Shown: positions 36,333 through 48,100 of the stretch, in pieces
Numbering within the stretch: the first letter of the stretch is position 1
How the letters are laid out: each line of letters opens with the position of its first letter
From: Apostichopus japonicus
Lineage: Eukaryota > Echinodermata > Holothuroidea > Aspidochirotida > Stichopodidae
Reading direction: 5' to 3'
Assembly: GCF_037975245.1 (NCBI RefSeq)
Contig: NC_092580.1
Coordinates: 12,369,501 to 12,433,500 of the forward strand
Length of the DNA stretch: 64,000 nucleotides
Translations under genes and position numbers: made by a program
The notes under the pieces: generated by a model
What the model was told of the DNA's origin: nothing
Database searches by the model: none
The model's input: the letters and a program-made list of their open reading frames with translations, nothing else

Positions 36333-37010
36333 TCTGGCCATATAAAGCCAGATATAACTGGATATAGAGTCAATCCATATATGCAGATAAAGTTTTATCT
36401 GGCCATATAAAGCCAGATATAACTGGATAAAGAGCCAATCCAGATATGCAGATCAAGTTTTATCTGGCCATATAAAGCCAGATATAACTGGATAAAGAGC
36501 CAATCCAGATATGCAGATAAAGTGTTATCTGGCCATATAAAGCCAGATATGACTGGATATAGAGGCAATCCAGATATGCAGATAAAGTTTTATCTGGCCA
36601 TATAAAGCCAGATATAACTGGATAAAGAGCCAATCCAGATATGCAGATCAAGTTTTATCTGGCCATATAAAGCCAGATATAACTGGATAAAGAGCCAATC
36701 CAGATATGCAGATAAAGTGTTATCTGGCCATATAAAGCCAGATATGACTGGATATAGAGGCAATCCAGATATGCAGATAAAGTTTTATCTGGCCATATAA
36801 AGCCAGATATAACTGGATAAAGAGCCAATCCAGATATGCAGATAAAGTTTTATCTGGCCATATAAAGCCAGAAATAACTGGATAAAGAGCCAATCCAGAT
36901 ATGCAGATAAAGTTTTATCTGGCCATATAAAGCCAGATATGACTGGATATAGAGTCAATCCAGATATGCATATAAAGTTTTATCTGTCAATATATAAAGT
37001 CAGGTATAAC
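36333..37010 (+). repeat. 65-bp minisatellite with 195-bp higher-order period
   Basis: Units starting TCTGGCCATATAAAGCC occur at 36333, 36398, 36463 and every 65 bp to about 36983. Variants alternate in threes (AACTGGATAAAGAGCC; GACTGGATATAGAGGC; AACTGGATAAAGAGCC), so 36463-36657 and 36658-36852 are nearly identical 195-bp blocks. The unit is rich in self-complementary AAAGTTTTATCTGG/CCAGATA words. Confidence 0.85.
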
Positions 37011-37980
37011 TGGATATACATCATGTTTATCCAGGTATACTTGACTTTATATTGACAGATAAAACTTTAAGACTGTATGCTCTTACATAGTGTATTTTCA
37101 TAGAGATTTACATTGCACTATATTGTGGTACTGCACTTTGCATATATATTTCAATAGTAAATCCCTTACAGTGTATACACTAAGTCAAAGGGGGAATAAC
37201 TATCTCTATCTGGGTTGCTAGGCAACCACAGGGTCTTAGCTTGAAACAGGATGACTCAGAGGTTGATTAAGTGTGAAGGCCACTTTTGAACAATGGACAT
37301 ATGTGTTTTGATACTTTGTAGGAGTGAGATAGGAAAGGGAGCTATGTGTACACTAGTGTCCACATGGTAGGAGTAAAGAGCAGAAGGAAGTTTAAGAGAA
37401 AGGATTGGTACATTAAGAAAAGGTGATGGAGATTCATAAATAATATCCTATTGATGTCAGGACATTGGCAAAGGTTTCTATAGTGAACTGAACAGTCCGA
37501 AGTAAGGAAGAAGTTTTTGGAACGGATGGCAACAAGGAATAAATTTTGGGACTGAACTTCGATACTGAATGGAACATATATCGCCCTCCTGGAACTTATT
37601 TATTAAAGCAAATATATTAAATAAAAGAATAGCACAACACAATTTAGTATCAACATCTACAGGACCACAGAAGAATAAAGAACTCAACCTTCAAGTATTA
37701 TTTTTGAACAGCGGTCATTTTATGACCATAGCAGTCGGATTAGGTAACAGCAAGGAGCTTGCACATTACATATTTCCACTTTGTTCCAATCCAGTTGAGT
37801 TCTAGAACACAGCTGTGTTTATATTTTGTGTGTGTCTTGCTCTCTGTATGGGTCTCCGTACCAGAACAGAGATAACTGATCACGCTGGATTATCAATGCT
37901 AGTCCAGTTTTGGCCACTTATTTCCTATTTGATTGACATTTTAGCCAGATATATTTTTTTATATTGGTCATATAAAAGTT

Positions 37981-38290
37981 TATCTGGATTTTCTTTATAT
38001 CAACCAGATAAAGTTTTATCTGGCTCATATATGGATGCAATAACATTTAGCCAGATCAAATTTTATATTGGCCATATAAAAGTTTATCTGGATTTTCTTT
38101 ATATCAACCAGATAAAGTTTTATCTGGCCCAGATATGGATGCAATAAAATTTAACCAGATCAAATTTTATATGGGCCATATAAAAGTTTATCTGGATTTT
38201 CTTTATATCAAACAGATAAAGTTTTATCTGGCCCAGATATGGATGCAATAAAATTTAACCAGATCAAATTTTATATGGGCCATATAAAAC
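37981..38290 (-). repeat. 104-bp tandem repeat, about three units
   Basis: TATCTGGATTTTCTTTATAT recurs at 37981, 38085 and 38189 with GGCCCAGATATGGATGCAAT between. The words match the left-arm minisatellite in inverted orientation. Confidence 0.8.
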
Positions 38291-38463
38291 TTTATTTTAT
38301 ATCAAGTTATATCTGCCCAATTTTTTATCTGGCCAGATATAAATTCCAGATCTGCAGCAGATCTGGCCCAGATTGAAATTCCAGATCTGGGCCAGATCTG
38401 GATTTTTATATCTGGCCCAGATCTGGGATTTCGGTAAGGGTATATATAATCATTCCCATATGC

Positions 38464-38830
38464 CAAGGGCGTAGGAACCGGGGGGGCTGGGGGGCGCCAG
38501 CCCCCCCAGTGAAAAATGTGGAGGGGCGGAAGTATCATTCCGCCCCCCGTTTCGCAAGTCAGAAAACCCCTTTTTCATTTCCAAACGAGAAAAAAAATCT
38601 CATTTGGAGCACCAAATTGCATCTAAGGCCAGGTGAAAATACAAAATTAAGTTTACAAAATGGAGTGGGTGCTGAAGTGTGCTATATTGCACCAAATTGC
38701 ATCTGAGGCCACCTGGAAATGCAAAAAAAAATCCAAAGAGGGAGGGGGACATCCCCTCCCCTTAGACCCCTCCCCCAGGCCGGCCATCAGTCTTCAGCCC
38801 CCCACTAAAAAGTACCTTCCTACGCCACTG
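38464..38830. mobile_element. hAT-type MITE, copy 2, with 8-bp target duplication
   Basis: Ends are CAAGGGCGTAGGAA and TTCCTACGCCACTG, flanked by the exact 8-bp direct repeat CCATATGC at 38456-38463 and 38831-38838. The interior is clearly the same sequence as 8259-8616, including GCACCAAATTGCATCTAAGG and GAAGTGTGCTATATTGCACC. It landed 22 bp beyond the end of the 2.17-kb element. Confidence 0.88.
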
Positions 38831-38839
38831 CCATATGCA

Positions 38840-41800
38840 TTGTTTTTTATGCTTGGTTTCTACTGGAACAAAATGTGTCAAGATTCTTTTACCCCCCCCC
38901 CACCATTTTAGTATGAATTTCGGGTTTAGAAAGGCTAGGGTAACAATACCTTTTGTCCGAAAACTATAAATATTGGAAAAGAGAAGACACTGTCACTCCC
39001 CTGCCTGGGATTAAGAGTTGATCCAAAGTCTACTCTTCCAACCAACCAACCACTTCACAAAACAGAACCTCTTTTCTGGAAAGGAAAAAACACTTCATAT
39101 TCACCTGGGTGATCTAGCCGTACAAATACAACGTCACGATTAATAGCGTGGCAATTTGTTTACAGCATTTCTGACCGTAATCATTCACTCTTCGAAAACC
39201 ATTTTTAGGTTTCGTTTTATCAATATTCAAATTTGGTTACATAACACTAATTAAATACTATACAGGATATACATTCAACTTTTTATCTCAATTTAAAATT
39301 TTTATGAACTTTGTATCATTTTACAGCCTTGCAGTTATACCTCACCTCACCTTCCAAAATTTTTTTTTTTTTCCATTCTTTTTTTAACATTTCTGTGCAA
39401 AGAATCTATTTTTTCAAAAATTTTAGTTAAGCAAACTACATGCATGAACTATACAATCTGTGGGGTATTGGTTCCCATGGTAACTGCAAAACCCTCCACT
39501 TAAACACGAACGCTCACACAACAACATGGGAAATCAGGCGTAGGAATCATGCTAATTTTGATATATGACATGAATATTCATTGTGCTTGTAGTTTCAGTA
39601 CATCTGTAATGAACATCAGTTGAACCAAACTTGTCTATAAATACTGCCTCTTTCTATTTGTAATATTTCCCTTCAACCTCTGTAAGAATGCAAGTCGTAA
39701 TGAAATACTTTAAACATGAATACATGCATCCAAGACGTAACTTAATAACACAAGGAATGAGGAATATATTCAAACTCTTTACATGTCTAGCCATTTCATT
39801 ATTATTAATTAAGAAAAAAAAACAGTGAAGATTGTTTTAAAGCTTGGCTTTGTTGTACAAATGAGGATTACATCTCATATCCAAAGCAAAATAATAAAAA
39901 TTTCAACATGCAGTCATATTTGAAAAACAAAATACCCTTTGAAATGTTTGTTTCCTTCTTTCTTTTATTACAAAGTACCAGGTTTCACAAAGCCCATTCA
40001 TTCTTCATCCATTCAACAAGGTTAATTGTTTTATTCATGCTACCCTACACTACACTACATTACTAAACAAACCACATTCCATACAGATCGGCCTCTGTTG
40101 ACCAGATGCTGTTACTGAAATATTCCCCATTTTCTTTCTATTGTTAAATCTGCGAAAATCACAAAAAGACTTATATGATAATTATGCTATTTCTTTTGTT
40201 TCCAATACTATTAAAATTGCACTTACTAAGGTCCTCCTACATCTAAGTTTTAAGTAGAAGGACTGAATCCAAAGCCAATAGAAAAAAAGAAAAATAAAAG
40301 GGAAAAAAAGCGATCCTTCAAATATGGAAACAAAATGAAGCATGCCTGTGAAGTGAACATAACAAGATGTGTTTATATGAAAGCAAATGCCCACCTTACA
40401 GGCAGTTTCAAAGTGTTTCTTATTGACATTAGAGAAAAGCAGTGTCTACTTGTTTACATGTTTAACATCTTTGGCAAAACAAATTAAAGCAATTCCAGAT
40501 CATTTCCTATCTCCATGGATCGTACATGGCGTACTAGAAATTAGATATGGCTAAGCTACCCCTGGCCAAAAATGCTTGTGCAATTTTTTTTAGTCATTTA
40601 AGAGAATTAGCCAAACAATTACAAATTATAAATTAGCTAGGGTATTGTTTCTATTCTTATTTCTATGTGATGCTCCTGATAACCGCACATAAACAGAGCC
40701 GCGCAAGTAAATAATAGCTTCATTGGTTACTGGAACTTTGCACTGCGGAATGTCGAAAATTAATTCTAAACTTGCCTCTCTTGTCCTGTGAAGAGAGTTT
40801 TGTTACATCATAACGCTAGTCCGATAGTCCTTGATCCACGAGAATATACAGAAATATTTCAGCAATGCGATTTTCAATGTCTACTTTCACGACAGCAGTT
40901 CTAATGTGGTTTAAAAATCATGGCTGGATTTTTGAAGTTCAAGAACTAAAATAAAAAAAAGTATCTATAAAAAGTGACATTTGTGCTTCAATGTAATAAG
41001 ATTACGAATGAGTGGCTTTCTCTCGATTGTGAAGGCAGTTTGTATATGTCAAAGACCTGTAGTTATCATGATTTCTATCACTGTGACCTGGCCTCGAAAC
41101 AGAAACAAAAGACAAACTTTCTCTTCACAACATGCATGATATTAACAATGCAAACATTCAGATAGGTTAAAAAAAAAAAATACAAATGAGAATAACATTT
41201 CAGGGAAATACACAAACCGAACCGACACGTGGTCCGGTTACGGCAACCTGGGCATGCAAGAAGGAAGGAGCCTTTATGTGCGCAATCATACATATCTACA
41301 CAAAATACCAACCGAGGAAAGTGATACGACTCCAATGCTTAAAATCTGTTGCGACAAATACACGATATTATGTACTTTACAAAAAAGTTACATTATGCAA
41401 CAGGAGTGAATAGACCGTGTACGCTCTGCGATCCTGTTAGCCTAAAATTTAAGAGGAAAGTAAGGATGAAAAAAAATAAAGAGAGGGAGAAAACTTTCCC
41501 CTGGAACATGATGCTGATCTAGTCTAGAGTTAATTTCACTATTTAAGAACAACCCAATAAACTTATATAATGGGCCCCCCCCCCAAATAAAAATCTGGAC
41601 ATTTTTATACCGTTGACCTCTGCCCTGACTACTTCACGTTGCCGTGGATACTCGAGAGAAGCTTCTCGCATCACGGAGTAGGCATATACTTGACTTACAT
41701 GTAGCTGTTTTAATACGTCTACAAACATAGTACTTGCAAACAGACAAAAAAATTTTAAAAAATTGTATTAACGAGAGGGGAGGGAGGATTATTGTGATCA

Positions 41801-41955
41801 GTACTTGGGAGATATGCTGGCCGCCTCTCCTTCTCACAGCGTCGGACAGTTGAACTCTAAAAGTACTGCTTACTAACGTTTACAACCAACTTTCCACACA
41901 AACAAACTTATGAAAAGAAATTTGACTCGTCATTTTAAAAGTAGTGATTCTTCTT
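38840..41955 (-). other. non-coding; probably includes the adducin 3' UTR
   Basis: No coding exon is recognised. The stretch follows the adducin stop codon on the minus strand, and a long 3' UTR is plausible, but no single polyadenylation signal stands out. There is T-rich sequence near 39360-39385 and a poly-C tract at 41576-41584. Confidence 0.35.
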
Positions 41956-42158
41956 CTAGCTCTCCGCCTTCTTTGTCAAGAATGATGGCGTTCGGAACTT
42001 CTTCTTCTTCTTGGTCGGCGAGAGGGACGAGTCCTTCGAGGGGGAACCTTCCACGCTCTGACTGCCCTCGGGGGGTGGGGGAGGGTGCCTGTCATCGTTG
42101 TCTTCCTTCTCGCCGTTCACGATACTGACTTTGGTCGTTTCTACCGTCCCCGGTTGAT
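41956..42158 (-). CDS. ADD1: adducin last exon with MARCKS-related basic domain
   Basis: Acceptor CAACTCTTTCAG, phase 1. It encodes DQPGTVETTKVSIVNGEKE, a Pro-rich stretch, and SPTKKKKKFRTPSFLTKK, then ends AES and TAG. In vertebrate adducins the Lys-rich FRTPSFL segment binds calmodulin and carries the protein kinase C serine; that serine is present here. Confidence 0.92.
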
Positions 42159-45100
42159 CTGAAAGAGTTGTGAAGAGAGAGAGAGAGGATGGAAAACTGC
42201 AATCGTACAAGAGAGAGACATTGACGAGATCATAATTACATTCTACCATGACTGTATCAAACCCAACAGAAATGCACCTATTTATGCATGTGATGTATTG
42301 AGTGGGCCATAGTATGGTCTCTCATGGCTTTAGAACTTACATACATACATATACACAAACACATACATACTATAGCCAACTTATTTTAAGTTTTAAGAGG
42401 GTTGTGCTGGGTTAAGAGAGAGAGGAAGCTGGAGAATACAGGACTAAAATGAATTGTAAGATCACAATCCACGGCTAGGTTATGTAGCCACTTCTTGAAC
42501 AGGAGGAATGACAACAACCTTTCATCTCTCTCTCTCCACCAGCCGTAAGTGGTAAGCTCTGGCAGACTATTACCTCTGTGAATGGTCACACTCTTGGTTG
42601 TAATTTTCTGTGTTCTGATCTTCACTCCATCCTCACTATCCTTCTTGGTTTCTTTAATTTCAGTCTCCTCGGCTTGCACGATCAGCTCAATCTCCTTCAC
42701 ATCTGTAGTGAGGAAGAGGAGAGAAAAGTAGATCTATGAGAGATGATGATGATGATGTAATCCATCAACTAAGAGTGGGTCAACACCACCCTCCAGAGGT
42801 GTGACGACAGACCATTCTATTTCAGCCTACGAGCAGGGTATAAGCTAGGGTGATGGTGTAAGTAGGTAGCAGTGGTGGTGAGGGGGGGGGGGTGGGAAGA
42901 TAGCGGAGTTTAACAGAATTGGAGTGGGAGGGTAGGAGCAGGATTTTAATGTGGTGGGATGGGGAGGGGGTAGCATGATTTAAGCCAGAAATGGAACTGC
43001 TGAGGAGAGATTCAAATCTTCGTTGCTTGAAGGAAACGTTCAAAGATGGGTTTTCTCACTCTCCTTGAAGAGTGAAACAGACAGACTTATACTGACAACA
43101 TGTAAAGTAGGGTGTAAATCTGTCTTTCATGGCAATTCCCTTTCCTTGGAAGGGATAGGGGATGGGAAGGGGGGACAAGGGCTGATAGGTCATAGACCCA
43201 AGCCGTTTTAGTGAGCCCTCATGTCAGACCAATGTGCCCAGCCCCTGGACCCCCACCCCACCCACCACCAAAAAAAACCCCCAGATAACAAAAATTATTT
43301 ACAGGACTTGTAAAATGAGATGAACAAACCTTGACAAGTTTTGTCTGCAATTTCTTTCTTGTAATCAAGGATTTCTCTCTGACATCAAAATCAAGGAAGA
43401 CGAGGTGTGAGCTGTTAATTCATGTTTATTAAAACCTCTGTTGTGTTTCTCTCGTCCCTCTTTTGACCAAGACAAGAATCATCAGAGGATGTAACCATTT
43501 ATCACATTTGTCAGTTTAATTTTAATATATGTAATATAATATAATTTGTTGAAAAAAAAAAGTTTTCCCCTTTGTTACATTAACATAGCTTTTGTAGTCA
43601 GTAGTCTATTGAAGTGAGGGCCAGTGGTACAAATGTATCGAAAAAAGTTCGGAACAAAAGTGCAGTTGTGAAAGATGGGGTGTCTGACTGACACTGACCG
43701 TATCGTTGACGAGTAGTGCGGGAGAAGGGGGGGGGGAAGGCAGCAGGTGTATTTCTCCCCCTCCAACCCACGCCCAAAGAGGTTCAACTTCACATGGCTA
43801 ATTAGCCTGATCACCTCCGTCCCTTCTGCGATATGCAAAGTAAAGTAAGACATCTTGATCGTCTCTTACATGTGATCTTTCTGTGGTTTTAAGAATTTTG
43901 CATATTTTAAATATTCAGGGTGGCATTTAACCCCCCCCCACTTCCCCACACCCATCAGCTTCCACCACCAAGAAAAATGAAAAAGGATGAAGTAAACAGG
44001 GTGAAAGAGAACTTCAGTTTCTACTGATGTTTGTTCTAATAATTTCCTCATAGATAATACCGAAACCTCAAGTCTGCAATATAAATCCACCACGACAAAA
44101 TGATGATATTTCGGTTGCTTTTATTCCCAAGATGCGCTTTTGTTTTGCTTTTGTTATTAAATTTATTTCCTATACCTGTTGGCCAGGTTCCATACCGTCA
44201 CGAGAATCTGACAGCGGCGCATCCTGAACGACCGAGTGGGGAGGAAAACCAAACCTTGCAACAACATCAAGGACAACGACAGAGTAAATAGAGACTTGTG
44301 ACAAGTTGTGACAAATTGCCCAAAATAAGGGATTCTGTCGGGTGATTCTGTCAAACGGGTGATGTGCCTACCACCAATTACTTATCACTACTACTCACGT
44401 GTATCTTCATCTTGTAGCCCTCGTCTTCCCCTTCCTCTTTCTTTCCCCAGTCGGTGTACTCTTGGGCTACCTCCACCTTGGAGTATGTGTTTGCCGTGTT
44501 CAGCCATTTCGTCTTCTTGCCGGCCTGCCTCCTGTTCAACACCTTGATCAGTGACTCTTATTTGCTCTTCTCAAATTGGTTGTCGTAGATGTAAGTGAAG
44601 TTGGTGGAGGCGGCTGGGTACTGGGCGACGTCACTCTTGGGCTTCAGTTCGTGTCTCACAAATGGCTGGCGGTACCCGTAGCCTGTTCTGTAACCCTGTC
44701 ACAAATTGAAAAAGTTCCTGTGATCAAATTTTTGTGCTGGGTGCAGATCTAAGTCACTCTTACATCTAACATCAGCAGCACAACATTCCTCCATCTTTGT
44801 CTTCTTCGCGGTTTTACTCATGAAATGATTAGAAGTCTTCCACAAGTATCTCTTTGAAATTCTCACACGTTTGCTGTCTTTGGTGCATTCAAGATCAAAC
44901 TAATTGGAATATTCCGTTCCGTTTCTATGCCATTTCCATGATATACGGCACAATTTCGCAAGTGATCTTGAAAATATTTTCAAAATGGGTGGGGTGTGCG
45001 ACAGATCACTTGTAGGGAGCTTCATGAAGTTCCCCCAAACCGATCAAATATCGATTGTGTTCAATAGAGTATGAAACCATTCTGATTATTAAGTCAAGAG

Positions 45101-48100
45101 CTTGCCAATACTATAATAAATATATATATAGGAATAACAGAAAAACTGTTAAACAACTATGCTGCATTTAGAGAGGGGCTGGATCTCGAGTGAGATACAA
45201 TAATTAAATTAGGTAACTTATTGGAAGTAAAACAGCCAATGTTTGGTTTTTGCAGAGCTTTCAAGCAAAACTAGCTCTTCTTCAGTGCATGATCACCGAA
45301 GTGACAAGGAGTAGCAGTAGAGAAGAGTGTCGGCAAGTTGTGAAGTCAAAGCGACTTACTGATTTCTGCTGAATTAAGCAGAAGTTTTAGAAATTTGGAT
45401 GATTTAAAGCCGCATCGGATTATTTTAATCCGATTCCGTCGTAATTGCGAAGGAATTGTTTTGGTTTATCTGGGACGGCAAATCGTTTCTGATGTTTAAA
45501 CCGAATGGAGCCGTGGTCTTTAGGTTTAGTTCCCAGAAATTTTCTTTTCCTTTCTAGATTTATCTGTCCAAGAATCGTTCTGGTCAATGGCAATAACACG
45601 CAAATTCTCAATTGAATGATTTAAGAGATTGAAGTGATTTGCAACAGGTTGGTAGATGTTTTTTGTTTTGATTGCCGATCTATGTTGTTTCATTCTCATG
45701 TTGTTTCATTGGTTTGGTTGCTCTGAAAGGCTCCAGTCGAATCCACAAGTAAGCATGTTTTGCAATTTTGTGTACAGGGCGATGATCCTGTAGTTTCTGT
45801 TCTGCTTTCCCTTTATGGGGTGTCATCCCGAAAGGATGCCCGAACTAAAATATCCCGTAGGTTGTTGGGTCTTTTAAAAGCAACGACAGGTAGTTCTGAG
45901 AAAATTGATTTCAGCCCAGACGAATTTAAGGCAGGAAAACCCTGGAATATAAGCCAGGAAAAGCCTGGATTTAACCCAGGGAAATCCTGGGAAATTCCTG
46001 GGTTTGAAAATGGTAATTTGGACAGGAAAAGCCTGGTTTATATAACTCATTTAGAGCCAGGTTAAGGCCGGACAAGCCTGGATGGTTAACCCAGGATTAC
46101 CCCGGAAAGCCAGGTCCCTGTTTATGTCAGTGAGGAGCCAGGAAAAGCCAGGTATACATACCCAGGATTACCCTGGAAAAGCCAGGTGTCCATGTGTGAG
46201 AGAAGAGACCCATGAAAAGCTGGGCATGCAAACCTACCATACAATCAATACCTTGGAATAGTGCTGGATTAGTAAACACAATTTCCAAAAGGAAACCCTA
46301 ATTGACAGTCACATTTACAATTAAAAAGGCACTAAATCTGGGATTACGTATCCTATTCTTCCTAAGACTGTAATTTAACTTGCGGTTGGAGAGTATGTCT
46401 TTAAGGAAGATTTGTTCTACTCACCCAGAAAATACTCCCAACACGGACAGGAAAAACTGAAAACAGTTCTAATCTCAATTCAAACAGTATATTTAAATGA
46501 GGAGTTTCAACAAATTAACAGTGTACAATATGTTCTTAAGTCGATCCCTCAGCTTCGATCTAACCATGGACAGGTCTGTATTGTACTTTGATACCACAAG
46601 ATCTGAAACGATAAGAAAGAAAAAAAAATGATGGGTTGGTCGGAACTCTGAGGGCATAAACAGAGGCTATCCATACTATCAAATAACAATATTGTCTTTT
46701 TCATGAGTAAGTTTCTTCTTATGATTTTTCTTGGGTAGTAACGAGCACGTGCCCGTTTTTGGTGAGTATAAGTAAAACATGAAACTTGCTTTGATTGGAT
46801 TGAAGCCTACACAGTAAATAGCAGAAAGTGTCACTCAAGAATTTCAAAGCTTGCATGAAGGGTTTGGAAAGTTAAATTTCATGTTTGTGAATGTGCTGTT
46901 GGAGTCAGCATCTTCTGTTTTGTTAATTAGTTGGTCTGCTTTTTTGTGCAGAGGTCAGTAAATGAATGGCCACTCCATAAAGTTCAAGCACAAAGAAAGC
47001 TGAAACTTTGGTCATAATTATTATAACTCTGAAGGAAGCCTTCGGACATTTACTTACTTTCCAGCGTTTCCCTTTTCTTGGTGTCCAGTGCTGGCCTCAG
47101 TTCAGCACTTTTATTAGTGTGCATTCCTAGGACACTAAATGTCCTCAACTCCTCCTTTGCAAAAATAAGATTAGCCAACTTGCCAATTGCCTGTGAAGAT
47201 GTGGTTGATGCAGCAATCTGCAATTCTAGTTCTTCCTGAAATAGAAAAAATGTTATTCATTTAATACAAGGTTTTTACAGATGGTAAGTTTCTTACTTCA
47301 GGGACAAACATAGGTTGAATGAAAGAGAGGGCTGCTGGAAGCTGCTACTTTGTTTAACATTTTTTTAACAACAGGAATTCCCGATCAAGAAGGGAAAAGG
47401 GCTGACATAGTGGCAACTAAAAGTGTTCTCAGACGACCTCAAGCAAGCCTTACATTAAGCGGGCACCGGGCAATTTTTACCACCCTCCCCGTCATATCCC
47501 ACAACGTTACCTACAGAGCTGATTTTGGCAATAATGAAAACGACTTAACTTAACAATGGAAGCGAAAATGTTATACCGGAATTACAGACGTGACAACAGG
47601 TGGGTGATCTTTAGTGATTAAAAACAACATATTGCTAAAGTCTTATATGACGACGTCAGTGACTTAAAAAAAGGCTCCAGATCCTACCAAAAACCAAAGG
47701 ACCGGGAGCCAATTGTGGATTCCACTGGCTTCAGGTCCTCGGCCTCTTAATGCAAGGCTTGGCATTGAGGATGTTAAAAGTTTAAGTTAGAATCTCATAA
47801 TGCCAAAATGCATTCAGGATTTCACAGTTACATCCTTAAAATTTGTGATTGGTCACTCTTCACTGTTTTCCATGAAAACAGGGCAATTTAAAATTGGTTA
47901 ATGACATATGCAATGAGAAGCCTAGATTGCAAAGAAGAGATGGATATACAGAGCTTGAAGGAGAATCTAAAACAATTGTTGACAGAATTTCAACCATTTA
48001 GGAAATTGATTTTCACTTCTTCCCGTTGGCCACATCCCTAATCAAGCGGTGTATGCGTACAAACATGTCAAGCAGAACTCTGCACAACACTGCAAAACAA

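Larger units (their letters stand above)
36271..38441. mobile_element. 2.17-kb inverted-repeat element with minisatellite arms
   Basis: The left end ACCCTTACCGAAAT and following CCAGATCTGG are mirrored exactly at the right end (CCAGATCTGG then ATTTCGGTAAGGGT), with TATA-type flanks on both sides. The left arm is a 65-bp minisatellite (36333-37010). The right arm is a related but inverted 104-bp array (37981-38290) sharing TATCTGGCC and GATAAAGTTTTATCTGG words. The roughly 850-bp centre (37080-37930) has no recognised protein. It looks like a non-autonomous DNA transposon whose subterminal repeats have expanded. Confidence 0.75.

Noticed and set aside
36333-37010. Regular repeats with a fixed period, CRISPR-like at first glance
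   Set aside because: The 65-bp units are contiguous and similar throughout, with no unique spacers; the context is a eukaryotic transposon.
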